Assembly: GCA_964526695.1 (NCBI GenBank)
Contig: CAZGJA010000113.1
Coordinates: 1-64,000 of the forward strand
Direction: 5' to 3'
DNA length: 64,000 nt
Source: JABWBH01 sp964526695
Lineage (GTDB): Bacteria; Planctomycetota; Phycisphaerae; UBA1845
Both the position numbers and the translations under genes were made by a program. The first letter of the stretch is position 1. Each line of letters begins with the position of its first letter. The notes below the pieces were generated by a model that ran no database searches, was not told where the DNA came from, and worked only from the letters and a program-made list of their open reading frames with translations. This document shows positions 1 to 7,794 of the stretch, piece after piece.

Positions 1-16
1 GTGGTGAAAAGGACTT

Positions 17-49
17 CTGCTTGGGGGACCGGCTTTCCAGCCGGTCATT
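17..49. repeat. Dispersed hairpin repeat, single copy
   Basis: A hairpin with arms GACCGGC and GCCGGTC around TTTCCA, preceded by CTTGGG. The same unit occurs three times in tandem at 11596-11705, so this is a dispersed intergenic family. Bases 1-112 hold nothing else that I can identify. Confidence 0.7.
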
Positions 50-112
50 TGCCGGAAATCCCGATGTGGTCGGGGGTGAAAAGCCAGACCCGCAGACTTC
101 CACCACGGGCTG

Positions 113-646
113 CTAGGGAACGAAAGCGGCGAGCGCGGCGATCATCCATATCACGCCGCCGACGCCGAGCTTGACCATCATGCCTGCAAAGCGTCCCACG
201 CCCGCCCCGGCGGCGGACTTCAGCGCCGGCGTCAGCGTGCGCCCCGAGGCGTACTCCAACAAGCATGCGCCCACGGCCGCGCCGCCGCACGCGCCGAGAA
301 TCGACCCGACGACGGGGATGGGGATGATGATTGTGCCCGCGATGGCGCCGATGACCGTGCCGATCAGCGCCCCGAACGCGCCCCAGCGCGACCCGCCCGC
401 CTGCTTCGACCCGATCAGTCCGCCCGCCAGCTCCAGCCCCTCCGCCAGCAGGGCCAGTCCTCCCATCACGCACAGCGTCACGACGGCGATCTCCTGCTGA
501 CCCGCCGCCCGCGAGGCGTCCCAGCGCCACCACGCATACGCCGCCGTGGTGGCCACGATCAGCCAGTTGCCCGGAAGCCCGAGCAGCACCATCCCCAGCC
601 AGAGGAGATTCACCGTGCACAGCAGTGCGGCGTAGAGGTAAGTCAT
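113..646 (-). CDS. DUF456 family membrane protein
   Basis: A 177-residue integral membrane protein of the DUF456 family, whose biochemical role is not known. Visible are an N-terminal hydrophobic pair (about 1-45) with the family-like LGLPGNWLIV segment, then a glycine-rich central membrane stretch (about 85-125, GTIIIPIPVVGSILGACGG) and a last hydrophobic segment near the C-terminus. The open frame begins with a TTG at 664, but the ATG at 646 gives a conventional start just before the first membrane segment, so I use it. It has no obvious operon partner; the next gene is the RAYT transposase on the same strand beyond a repeat array. Family assignment is fairly secure, function is not. Confidence 0.8.
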   Translation of the reverse strand: MTYLYAALLCTVNLLWLGMVLLGLPGNWLIVATTAAYAWWRWDASRAAGQQEIAVVTLCVMGGLALLAEGLELAGGLIGSKQAGGSRWGAFGALIGTVIGAIAGTIIIPIPVVGSILGACGGAAVGACLLEYASGRTLTPALKSAAGAGVGRFAGMMVKLGVGGVIWMIAALAAFVP

Positions 647-746
647 GATCTCGGCGTTCTGCAAGAGTTCATCATGCGGTCCATCGTGACTGAGCGCGCC
701 GCGTTAGCATTGTCCCGTCCGAACATAAGCGTGCCAGAAACCCGGG

Positions 747-837
747 CAAGGCGCTCGCAAGGCCTGCGCCATCGACGTTCCGGCCGATGCCACTGCGGTT
801 TCCAGCAACACCATCGACGTTTCCGGCAGCGCGATCG
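747..837. repeat. 21-bp minisatellite, left of the transposase
   Basis: About three and a half imperfect 21-bp units of the form CCATCGACGTTTCCGGCAGC plus one base, led by AAGGCGCTCGCAAGGCCTGC. The same leader and array, same orientation, recurs at 1562-1690 on the other side of the RAYT gene; both arrays end in a CGATCGTGG-like sequence. Confidence 0.75.
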
Positions 838-931
838 TGGGTCGGCTTCAGCCGACCGGCTCTTGCCACCAACTTCAGTTGGTGGGGAACCGGGCGGCTC
901 TTTTTGTTTTCAGCCGGCTTCAGCCGGGCTT
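838..931. repeat. REP-like palindrome cluster downstream of RAYT
   Basis: Three hairpins in a row: GTCGGCTTCAGCCGAC, CCACCAACTTCAGTTGGTGG and GCCGGCTTCAGCCGGGC. They are imperfect mirror images of those at 1397-1490 on the other side of the transposase gene, the usual arrangement of RAYT genes between their target palindromes. The last one overlaps the 3' end of the transposase frame. Confidence 0.8.
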
Positions 932-1380
932 GCTGAAGGCGAATTCACCTCCGGTGGTCTTTCGTCCGGCTGGTGCGCTTCCAGCCGGGCATGGATCGTG
1001 CCTTGAGCATGATGCTCGCGCTGGCGGCGTATGTACTCAACAACCCAAGGCAGGTGCCGCCGCCCGAAACTGACCACGCCGTAACCTCGCTGCCACTCCA
1101 AGGCCTTGTGGCGCAAGACCTGGTTGACCTCGAACGCGCTGGCGCCCTTGAGCTCCTGCACCAGTTCACTGATGGTCGCGGAAGGCTCGATCTGTACGGC
1201 CAGGTGAACATGATCATCTGTGCCGCCAAGTTCGAGGATGCTTGCTCCCTTCATGCGCGATGCCTTGTTCTGCAATGCGCGATGCGCAAGTTCCTCCGTG
1301 CGTCCGCGAAGCGACGGTTGATCGTGCTTGGTGTGCCAGTTTAGGTGGATGAGGATTTCATGGAAGACATGGCTGCTCAT
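910..1380 (-). CDS. REP-associated tyrosine transposase (Y1 HUH family)
   Basis: A 156-residue single-strand transposase of the IS200-like Y1 superfamily, which nicks and joins single-stranded palindromes. The HUH metal site is visible as DDHVHLAVQ about 70 residues in, and the catalytic tyrosine is in the helix VVEYIRRQREHH near the C-terminus. A longer open frame reaches 1731, but its first 117 residues are translated minisatellite and palindrome; the ATG at 1380 (MSSHVFHEILIHLNWHTKHD) is where family similarity starts. The C-terminal 15-20 residues (PDERPPEVNSPSASPAEAG) also look like translated palindrome. It stands alone between palindromes of one family, which makes a domesticated RAYT more likely than a complete IS200. 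Confidence 0.85.
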   Translation of the reverse strand: MSSHVFHEILIHLNWHTKHDQPSLRGRTEELAHRALQNKASRMKGASILELGGTDDHVHLAVQIEPSATISELVQELKGASAFEVNQVLRHKALEWQRGYGVVSFGRRHLPWVVEYIRRQREHHAQGTIHARLEAHQPDERPPEVNSPSASPAEAG

Positions 1381-1396
1381 GCGGAGGCCCCTTCGA

Positions 1397-1490
1397 GAAG
1401 CCGGCTGAAGCCGGCTCCCTGCGGTTGATTGTGGGCATCGTACCCACCAACTGAAGTTGGTGGCAAACGCCGACCGGCTGAAGCCGGTCA
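1397..1490. repeat. REP-like palindrome cluster upstream of RAYT
   Basis: Hairpins AGCCGGCTGAAGCCGGCT, CCACCAACTGAAGTTGGTGG and GACCGGCTGAAGCCGGTC. They share the CTTCAG/CTGAAG loop with the cluster on the other side of the transposase and with the one at 6334-6535. Confidence 0.8.
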
Positions 1491-1561
1491 AGGGACAGGT
1501 CAACCGGACGGTCGACGGAAAGGTCGACGGGCGGGTCCACGGATGCGCCTTGAAGTCTCTA

Positions 1562-1690
1562 CAAGGCGCTCGCAAGACCTGCGCCATCGACAGCTCTGGC
1601 AGTGCCATCGGCGTCTCCGGCGGCGCCATCGATGTTTCCGGAAGCTCCCTCGATGTTTCCTGCAGCGCCATCGTGGTTCCGCGTGTCGAA
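1562..1690. repeat. 21-bp minisatellite, right of the transposase
   Basis: Five imperfect 21-bp units (for example GCCATCGATGTTTCCGGAAG plus one base) behind the leader AAGGCGCTCGCAAGACCTGC. It is a direct repeat of the array at 747-837 with two more units. It gives rise to spurious open frames on both strands. Confidence 0.75.
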
Positions 1691-1742
1691 TTTCCCAACT
1701 CGCCCGAAAGAACAAGCAGACCCGCGAACATCGTCGGTTGAG

Positions 1743-2144
1743 CTACTTGTCATGCGCGCGGAGCCAGGCGAGGACTTCGCGGTGCATCGGCGCCATCGAG
1801 GTGGACGTCAATTCCGTCTGCGGCGCCCAGCGACGGACCACTGGCGATGGAAAATCCGGCTGCTCTCCCAATATGCCGCAAAAGAAGTACCTCAGCACGA
1901 CCGGCTCGACGCCGATCATCGCCGGAATCGGCGGCATGCCCACGTCGATCTCCAGCTCCAAGCCCAGCAACGTCTGTCCCACGCGGCGCATGGCGGCCTC
2001 GGCGGACTCTCCCGGCTCCCAGCGCCCGCGAGGGAAATCCCACGGGTCCGTTTGAGGCGCGTCGGCGGGCCTGCAGATCAGGTAGGCATTGTCGAACTGC
2101 TGGATCAGCCCGACGACGATGGTGTCGTGCCCGCGTTCAGCCAT
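1743..2144 (-). CDS. Nudix-fold protein with degenerate Nudix box
   Basis: A 133-residue protein with the layout of a small Nudix hydrolase: an N-terminal strand (DTIVVGLIQQFDNAYLIC), then WDFPRGRWEPGESAEAAMRR and a hydrophobic C-terminal half. Active Nudix enzymes hydrolyse nucleoside diphosphates linked to another group using the box Gx5Ex7REUxEExGU. Here the first part G-RWEPG-E is intact, but the REUxEE core reads RVGQTLLG, so the metal-binding glutamates are missing. Hydrolase activity is therefore doubtful; a binding or regulatory role is possible. Its ATG overlaps the upstream membrane gene by 8 bp, pointing to translational coupling. It is the last gene of the run that begins with the fluoride channel. 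Confidence 0.65.
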   Translation of the reverse strand: MAERGHDTIVVGLIQQFDNAYLICRPADAPQTDPWDFPRGRWEPGESAEAAMRRVGQTLLGLELEIDVGMPPIPAMIGVEPVVLRYFFCGILGEQPDFPSPVVRRWAPQTELTSTSMAPMHREVLAWLRAHDK

Positions 2145-2880
2145 AAAGCGTCGAGCCTGCCGGGACGGTTTCGGGTTCCGCCGGACGCCGCGGGACGAGC
2201 GTCCACGTCAACGAGGCAATACCAAAAGAAAAGAGCACAACAGAGAGCACGACGCGGATGACCCACGCCCAGCGCCGCTGCCCGCGCGAAAGCTCCTTCG
2301 TCACGTGCTCGATCGAGCCTTTTTCGAAGCGCCCGTTTTGCGTCACCCAGCGGATGTACCCCAGCGTGCCGCCCGGCGGGTAGCGTTCCGCAAGATACCG
2401 CTCCACCGACGTCTCGACGTGCCGCATATACGCGTCCTTCGTCATGCCTTCCGGCAGGCGCTGGCGCGACTCGACGGCCTGCCTCGCCATGTCGTGTGGA
2501 AGCCCGTCGATCTCCCATTTCATCGACGCGCCCAGCCCGACCAGGACGATCAGCGTCGTGCCGGCGACGACCTGCCACCGCGGCAGGCGGGCGCCCTTCC
2601 CGGCCGCGCGGCACACGGTCGCGCCGATGAGCAGGCCGAAGAGCGCGTAGAAAAACAGGCCCAGCAACGCCATCAGAAAGGCGACGTACGAAAGGAGGAT
2701 GCCGAAGGGGATCGCCAGCGCGCAGCCGACGACGACGGCCCGCAGCCATCGCAGGTCGAAGCCTCGCGCCGCCACGGCGTCTGCGGCGACGTTCGTCGTC
2801 GTGCTGAGCGCGGTGCTCGCCGCCGTCTCGCGCGCGGTGTTCGCCGCCGCATCCCTGCCCGTGTCCACCACGTCCGCCAC
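2137..2880 (-). CDS. Predicted three- to four-helix membrane protein, unknown function
   Basis: A 247-residue protein that I do not recognise. After a polar, Ala/Thr-rich N-terminus (about 1-40) come hydrophobic segments at about 46-68, 70-90 and 103-122, a polar loop of about 70 residues (PHDMARQAVESRQRLPEG onwards), and a last segment at about 212-232. The start is a GTG at 2880 with an AGGA ribosome-binding site six bases upstream. It lies 10 bp after the DUF190 gene and overlaps the Nudix-like gene by 8 bp, so the three are probably one transcription unit with the fluoride channel. The coupling to DUF190 does not reveal its role. Confidence 0.7.
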   Translation of the reverse strand: MADVVDTGRDAAANTARETAASTALSTTTNVAADAVAARGFDLRWLRAVVVGCALAIPFGILLSYVAFLMALLGLFFYALFGLLIGATVCRAAGKGARLPRWQVVAGTTLIVLVGLGASMKWEIDGLPHDMARQAVESRQRLPEGMTKDAYMRHVETSVERYLAERYPPGGTLGYIRWVTQNGRFEKGSIEHVTKELSRGQRRWAWVIRVVLSVVLFSFGIASLTWTLVPRRPAEPETVPAGSTLYG

Positions 2881-2890
2881 TGCCGTCCTT

Positions 2891-3235
2891 TCAGCCGCCT
2901 TTCGCTTCCGCGCGGTAGATCAGCACCTGCACCTCTTCGAGCGTAACCAGCCCCTCGCGCACCATCTGCTGCAGCACGGGCAGGAACGCGTCGATCTTGA
3001 CGCGCTCGTCCACGATCTCGATCACCATCGGCATGTCCTCGCTGAGCCGCAGCACCTTGGCCGTGTGAACGCGAGAGTGGGCGCCGAAACCCATCACGCC
3101 TTTCAGCACCGTCGCACCGGCCAGGTGCATCTGCCGCGCCTTCTGCACGATGGCCTCGTACAACGGGGCGTGTTGCCACCGATCCGACTCGCCGACGAAG
3201 ATCCGCAGCAAGGTTCCCTGCATGGGCGTAGTCAT
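2891..3235 (-). CDS. DUF190 family protein, FluC companion
   Basis: A 114-residue soluble protein of the DUF190 family, small alpha/beta proteins often encoded beside CrcB/FluC fluoride channels and related in fold to PII-like proteins. Recognisable are LLRIFVGESDRW at the N-terminus, PLYEAIVQKAR, and the central GATVLKGVMGFGAHSRVH, followed by MPMVIEIVDERVKID. The frame extends to a TTG at 3250, but the ATG at 3235 has a GGAG site six bases upstream and is the better start. It lies about 115 bp after the FluC gene on the same strand. A regulatory or accessory role in fluoride resistance is inference from neighbourhood only. Confidence 0.85.
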   Translation of the reverse strand: MTTPMQGTLLRIFVGESDRWQHAPLYEAIVQKARQMHLAGATVLKGVMGFGAHSRVHTAKVLRLSEDMPMVIEIVDERVKIDAFLPVLQQMVREGLVTLEEVQVLIYRAEAKGG

Positions 3236-3349
3236 GTTCAACTCCGACAAGCCGCAGCGAGCCGCCTGACCCCCCTCCCTCCCAGGGAGGGGCGAGGGGA
3301 GTGTTCTTCTCCCTCATAAGGCAGGCACGCCCCGTCGCACGCGGCAACT

Positions 3350-3745
3350 TCACGGCATGGACATCCGCCGCGCCAGCGTCTGCCCGAGCCACACGGCCAT
3401 CATGCAGGAAACCAGGCTCCCACCGGCGTTCAGCGTGGCGCGCAGCACGTCGTGATTCTGGATCAGCTTCAGCGTCTCCCACGAAAACGTGCTGAACGTC
3501 GTGAAGCCGCCCAGCACGCCGACGAGAACGCCGATCCTGATGCGCGGATCAACGCTGCCCGTCTCGAACCGTGTCGCCAGAAAACCCATCACCAGGCAGC
3601 CGACCACGTTGACCGTCAGCGTCCCCAGCGGAAAGCCAGGACGGTCCTGCTGCACCCAACCCGCCAGCGCATATCGAAGCGCGCTCCCGGCCCCGCCCCC
3701 CAGCGCGATCCAGAGCAGCTTGGAAACCCACGGTTGTACGACCAT
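3350..3745 (-). CDS. crcB: Fluoride ion channel FluC/CrcB
   Basis: A 131-residue, four-helix inner-membrane protein of the CrcB/FluC family, which as a dual-topology dimer lets fluoride leave the cell. Family marks are GGGAGSALRYAL in the first helix, GTLTVNVVGC in the second and the signature GFTTFSTFSWE in the third. The frame starts with a GTG at 3757, but the ATG at 3745 is preceded by AGGTG nine bases away, so the shorter form is preferred. I examined the 5' side for a fluoride riboswitch and could not recognise one. Downstream lie DUF190 and two coupled genes. Confidence 0.93.
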   Translation of the reverse strand: MVVQPWVSKLLWIALGGGAGSALRYALAGWVQQDRPGFPLGTLTVNVVGCLVMGFLATRFETGSVDPRIRIGVLVGVLGGFTTFSTFSWETLKLIQNHDVLRATLNAGGSLVSCMMAVWLGQTLARRMSMP

Positions 3746-3849
3746 CGAAGCGCACACCTATCAGGCTACCTCTGAAGCGCTTCGTGTGGAAGCCGGGCAA
3801 CGCGAGTGCGTGACAGAATTGGCGGCCCTGAAGGGGCCGAGGGTTGTAG

Positions 3850-4075
3850 CCACGGGTGGAGCGACGACCGTCAGGTCGGAGCGCAACCCGTGGGGACCGT
3901 GTGCATCTGAACGCGACCCCGACAGGGGTCAAGGAAATCGCAGCGAGAGTTTTGTGGAACGGCTCGTTTCCTCCGCCCCTTGCGGGGCGGCATCGAGCAC
4001 AACTTAAGAGCACCACGGGTTCCGGTCGCGATAGCGACCTGCGCCCGTGGCTACATTCCGCCGCCCCTGCCGGGG
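3850..4075. repeat. Intergenic hairpin repeats
   Basis: The gap between 3746 and 4207 carries CCACGGGT...ACCCGTGG half-palindromes at both ends, GACCCCGACAGGGGTC and CGCCCCTTGCGGGGCG. Related hairpins occur at 35550-35645 and 54330-54490. I see no gene here. Confidence 0.6.
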
Positions 4076-4207
4076 CGAAAACCAGCCCGCCGAAAGCGTC
4101 ACGGGCCCGTTTCCAACCTGTGCCGGTTCTGAAACAGCGACGCAAAGCTCGTAAGCGCGCGATTCAGACCGGTCGGCCGCGCGCGCTGGAACGCCGTGGC
4201 GAGGCCT

Positions 4208-4666
4208 TCAGCGAACGGATCGCATCGAGGTCTTGATCGCCTCCTCCTCATCGGCGGCAATCTCCGCGGGAAGCGCTGCTTCCACCGTGATGATCCGCGG
4301 GCCGCTGACCCACAGCGCGACCCAGTAGGCCGTCCTGCCTTGACCTTCGCCCAGCTCGAACTGAAACAGCGTGCCGTCCAGGCCGGCCTCCGAGCGGATG
4401 GCGTCGCGCGCCGCCAGCTTCATGCCGTCGATCTCAACCTTCTGGTGCTCGACGGCCTGCGTCCAGAAGTCCAGATCGCCCGGCGGATCGGTGTTGTCAT
4501 GCACGCGCAGCCCGATGGCATGGCCTTTGGCGGAGACGCCCTTGACCTCGTACACGTAGTCCTGCACGCGCACGAAGCCCTTGGGCAGCGTGAATCGCTG
4601 CGAGACGCATCCCGGCGCGAGAAGGCAGATCAGCGGTGCGATGAGGATGAAATGGCGACGGCGCAT
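4208..4666 (-). CDS. Predicted lipoprotein, unknown function
   Basis: A 152-residue exported protein. The N-terminus MRRRHFILIAPLICLLAPGC is a lipoprotein signal peptide ending in the lipobox LAPGC. The mature part has mixed strands, including VEIDGMKLAARDAIRSEAG and FQFELGEGQGRTAYWVALWV, and no motif that I can name. The open frame extends to 4771, but the ATG at 4666 follows an AGAGGA site eight bases upstream and starts the signal peptide. It sits alone between two intergenic repeats. Confidence 0.75.
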   Translation of the reverse strand: MRRRHFILIAPLICLLAPGCVSQRFTLPKGFVRVQDYVYEVKGVSAKGHAIGLRVHDNTDPPGDLDFWTQAVEHQKVEIDGMKLAARDAIRSEAGLDGTLFQFELGEGQGRTAYWVALWVSGPRIITVEAALPAEIAADEEEAIKTSMRSVR

Positions 4667-4835
4667 CGGCGTAGTCCTCTCAATGAGTGTGGCTGGGTGG
4701 GCGGCGCGGTGGGCGCAGCCTGCTCTGCACAATGATGCAATCATCGCGGATATCCCTCCTCCGTGTCGCAACCGATTCCGGCTCTTGCTCAGTCTCTCGA
4801 AAGCCCTCCCCCTGCCCCCTCCCGCGGGGAGCGGG

Positions 4836-4936
4836 GAGGAGCGCAGCCCGCCTGCTTGCGGAGCAGCGCGGCCCGCCTGCTTTTCCGAGCCGCGCGGCCC
4901 GCCTTGCTGCGGAGGGGCGCGGCCCGCCCTCTTACG
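4836..4936. repeat. Short tandem repeat around GCGCGGCCCGCC
   Basis: Four copies of GCGCGGCCCGCCT or a close variant (first GCGCAGCCCGCCT), spaced about 24-26 bp apart, with interspersed GCTTGCGGAGC-like spacers. It fills the gap between the two lipoprotein genes. Confidence 0.65.
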
Positions 4937-4956
4937 GGCGCTTCATTCAATGACGC

Positions 4957-5844
4957 CTAATCCCACAGGCGGTCCGGGTGAAGCTCTCGCAGCCAGTGGA
5001 AAGGCAGCCGGCGCGCGCCGACGGCGGCGGAGACGCGCGGCGCGACGCGCACGAAGGACACCGAGATCGCGCTGTAGGCCACCTTGTTCTTGAGCAGGTT
5101 GAGCTTGCCGGTGAGCTTTTCGATCTCCTCGTTGACGCGGCCCAGCTCGCGCTCGACTTCCAGCATGGCCTTGACGTCCGCGGCTTTTTCCAGGAGCGCG
5201 GCAAGCCGGTCGCGCATCTGCTGCGCCGCCTTGAGTCGCGCTTCGAGGTCCACGTATTCCTCGGTCACGTCCTGCGCGTGGATTTCACGCTCGACCGTCT
5301 GACCGAGCGCCTCGATCGCCGCCAGCGTTGGCTCAAAGTTCTCCGCGGGCACGCGGAGGGTGATGCTGTCCCCCCGCATCTCCTGAACGTAACCGCCGCA
5401 GGCCAGTGCCAATTCCTTGGCACGCGCCATCGAGGCATCGATCTCGCCGACCACGCTGCGCAGCGCGGCCGTGTACACGACGACGCGCCGGGCTGCGGCG
5501 GCGCCGGCGGCGTCCTGCACGCTCACCGCGAGCAACGCGGGGATGACGGGCGCGCTCAGCCCGCCGCTGATGTCGCGCCCGGCGAAGGATCCGGGGATGG
5601 CGGAAGCCAGCACGGAGGGATTCGTGTTATCGAGCCACTGATTTGCCGCCCCAAGATACTCCCCGTCGGAATGCGGCCCGACGCCATACTTGGCGGAGTC
5701 GCGCGGCAGCAGCAGACCCGAACCCTCCCGTGGATCGGTGTCCAACCTGGAGTGGCGCCCTGCGGCGCGGTAGTCCTTGGTCGAGCCGCAGCCGCCCGAC
5801 ACGGCCAGCCCGAGGAGCACGGTTAAACGAACGGACGGTTTCAT
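4957..5844 (-). CDS. DUF4349 family lipoprotein
   Basis: A 295-residue exported protein. The signal peptide MKPSVRLTVLLGLAVSGGC ends in a lipobox-like SGGC. After a disordered region of about 110 residues, the family core begins with RRVVVYTAALRSVVGEIDAS and runs through GGYVQEMRG, SITLRVPAENFEPTLAAIEA, EIHAQDVTEEYVDLEARL and a coiled coil (about 225-275) ending YSAISVSFV. That order is the DUF4349 layout; many members have a C-terminal membrane helix after the coiled coil, but this one stops soon after, so it is anchored only by its lipid, if at all. The ATG at 5844 has GGAGGT seven bases upstream; the longer open frame reaching 6318 is repeat sequence. Confidence 0.85.
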   Translation of the reverse strand: MKPSVRLTVLLGLAVSGGCGSTKDYRAAGRHSRLDTDPREGSGLLLPRDSAKYGVGPHSDGEYLGAANQWLDNTNPSVLASAIPGSFAGRDISGGLSAPVIPALLAVSVQDAAGAAAARRVVVYTAALRSVVGEIDASMARAKELALACGGYVQEMRGDSITLRVPAENFEPTLAAIEALGQTVEREIHAQDVTEEYVDLEARLKAAQQMRDRLAALLEKAADVKAMLEVERELGRVNEEIEKLTGKLNLLKNKVAYSAISVSFVRVAPRVSAAVGARRLPFHWLRELHPDRLWD

Positions 5845-6060
5845 GAGCAGAACCTCCGTGGGACGGTGAAAGCTCTGCGAGACAATCCGGATCGGCCTCG
5901 CAGGCTCACGAAGAATTGTCGCCGCGGTTGCGCGGTTTTTCAAGGATGTGAGAGTACACGGGTGTGGCCACGGATTCTGGCAGCCTCTCTTCGCCCGTAG
6001 GGCGCACGAGCGTTGCCAGGGGCTTTGAGCCCCTGGACCCCAGGATAGGCGAATTACCCT

Positions 6061-6107
6061 CCACATCACTTCGCTCTCCGCCTCCGGCGGAGAGCAAAGT
6101 GATGTGG
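6061..6107. repeat. Long inverted repeat, intergenic
   Basis: Two 22-bp arms, starting CCACATCACTT and ending AAGTGATGTGG, pair with one mismatch around a three-base loop. No T-run follows, so a terminator is not clear. The gap 5845-6767 otherwise holds palindromes (6334-6535) and no gene. Confidence 0.75.
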
Positions 6108-6333
6108 AGATCGGTTGGGCCACTGCTTCCAGTGCCTGAAGGCACTGGCAACGAACGCACGCCCTCCGGGCGGAGAATCCGCCGCAACGGGGTTGCCCAA
6201 AAGGACGGCCACGCACGAGTACACAGGCGAATGCGAAGTCCGGCGCACACTTGGCCGGGGCTTGGGAAGGCGTCAGCCGACCAACCGTCGCCCAGGGATG
6301 ATCTCTCGGTATAGGCAAGCGGCCGAGCTCCGA

Positions 6334-6535
6334 GGGTCGGCGTCAGCCGACCGGCCTTTTGCCACCGACTTGAGTCGGTGGGATCCCTGCGGTGGGAGGC
6401 TTGCAAGAGCCGGCTTCAGCCGGGCTTGCCGGGCCGCACCAAGTCCGGCTGAAGCCGGCTGACTCCTTTCAGCTTCGCAGGCTCCCCCCGCTGAAGCGGG
6501 GGGCAAAAACCGGTCGGCTGAAGCCGACCCCAAAG
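6334..6535. repeat. REP-like palindrome cluster without transposase
   Basis: At least six hairpins in 200 bp, including GTCGGCGTCAGCCGAC, CCACCGACTTGAGTCGGTGG, AGCCGGCTTCAGCCGGGC, GCCGGCTGAAGCCGGC, CCCCCCGCTGAAGCGGGGGG and GGTCGGCTGAAGCCGACC. They belong to the family flanking the RAYT gene at 910-1380 and probably mark its non-autonomous spread. Confidence 0.8.
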
Positions 6536-6767
6536 GTCCGGCGCTGGTCCGCGATGCACGAGGGAAAATGGCGCTGCGCAAAACGGCCGCGCGGATGCCG
6601 AGTCTTCGCAAATCCTCCGAGCGGACCACGAACCCGCGAACATCTGTTTAGCGCCAATGGCACGCGTCGTGAAGGAAGGCCACCGTGGGCGCCTGTCTGC
6701 GACGCTTCCGCAGTTCGGCGAGTGGGCTTATCGTAGCAATCCGAAAGCCGCACACATGCAACGGCCA

Positions 6768-6872
6768 GCCACGCAAGGTGAATCAAGCGTCGCCTGAAGA
6801 GGATCGAGAGTCGCGTGAAGTGAACCAGGAGTCACGTGAAGTGAGTCAAGCGTCACGTGAATGGAGGAAATC
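6768..6872. repeat. 21-bp tandem repeat ending at a start codon
   Basis: Five units of 21 bp of the form GTCACGTGAAGTGAGTCAAG plus one base, the last three carrying the CGTGAA core. The final unit ends at 6872, directly before the ATG of the dehydrogenase at 6873, and has mutated to supply its GGAGGAA ribosome-binding site. Confidence 0.8.
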
Positions 6873-7733
6873 ATGCCAACGAAAACGAACGCGTCCGTCG
6901 CCGTCCTCGGCGCGGGGACCATGGGTCGCGGAATCGTGCAGGTCTTTGCCCAGGCGGGTTACCCGGTGCGCGTCTTCGACGCCTTCCCGCAGGCCGTCGG
7001 CGCCGCCGTCGAGTTCATCGGGAAGATGCTCGACAAGGCCGTGGAGAAGGGCAAGGCGACCGCCGCCGACGCCGCGGAGACGAAATCGCGCATCCAGCCC
7101 GTGCCGCGCCTCGCCGACCTGTCCGGCGTGAAGCTCGTCATCGAAGCCGCCACGGAGAAGCTTGACGTCAAGATCGATCTGCTCAAGCAGGCGCAGAACG
7201 CGCTCGCGGAGGACGGCATCCTCGCCACCAACACCAGCAGCATCAGCATCACGCAACTGGCCGCCACCACGGCGCGACCGGACCGCTTCATCGGGATGCA
7301 CTTCTTCAACCCGGTGCCGCTGATGAAACTGGTCGAGGTGGTGAAAGGCCTGCAGACCAGCGGCGAGACGGCCGAGCGGACGATTCTCTACGCGCGCGAG
7401 GTGGGCAAGACGCCGGTGAGCTGCAACGATCACCCCGGCTTCGTGTCCAACCGCGTGCTCATGCCCATGATCAACGAGGCCGTGTTCGCCCTGATGGAGG
7501 GCGTGGCCGAGGCGCGGGCGATCGACGACATCATGAAACTCGGCTGCAACCACCCGATGGGTCCGCTGGAGCTTGCGGACCTGATCGGTCTGGACGTGTG
7601 CCTGATGATCCTGGAGGTTCTGCACCGCGACCTGGGCGAGGACCGCTATCGCCCGTGTCCGCTGCTGCGCAAGATGGTGCAGGCGGGCCGCATGGGGCGC
7701 AAGTCGGGACAGGGGTTTTACAAATACGAGTGA
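6873..7733 (+). CDS. 3-hydroxyacyl-CoA (3-hydroxybutyryl-CoA) dehydrogenase
   Basis: A 286-residue cytosolic enzyme that oxidises 3-hydroxyacyl-CoA to 3-oxoacyl-CoA with NAD(P), or the reverse, in fatty acid or butyrate metabolism. The Rossmann glycine motif is VLGAGTMGRGI, the NAD-binding domain continues to about 190, and the active-site stretch GMHFFNPVPLMKLVEVV holds the catalytic histidine. The C-terminal domain starts at HPGFVSNRVLMPMINEA and contains NHPMGPLELADLIGLDVCL. Length and order match stand-alone Hbd/PaaH proteins; the substrate range cannot be read. An ATG at 6861 is in frame, but it lies inside the ribosome-binding site, so 6873 with GGAGGAAATC before it is the start. Confidence 0.93.
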   Translation: MPTKTNASVAVLGAGTMGRGIVQVFAQAGYPVRVFDAFPQAVGAAVEFIGKMLDKAVEKGKATAADAAETKSRIQPVPRLADLSGVKLVIEAATEKLDVKIDLLKQAQNALAEDGILATNTSSISITQLAATTARPDRFIGMHFFNPVPLMKLVEVVKGLQTSGETAERTILYAREVGKTPVSCNDHPGFVSNRVLMPMINEAVFALMEGVAEARAIDDIMKLGCNHPMGPLELADLIGLDVCLMILEVLHRDLGEDRYRPCPLLRKMVQAGRMGRKSGQGFYKYE

Positions 7734-7794
7734 GGTCAAGGCGGCTGGAGCAAACTCCGCTTTCGCGTAGCGCGAACCAAGCCCGGCGCCGCGT

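Noticed and set aside
1381..1731. N-terminal extension of the transposase frame
   Set aside because: It translates palindromes and a minisatellite; similarity to Y1 transposases starts at the ATG at 1380.
3746..3900. Fluoride riboswitch before crcB
   Set aside because: I looked for the conserved riboswitch core on the minus strand and could not identify it; a covariance search would decide.
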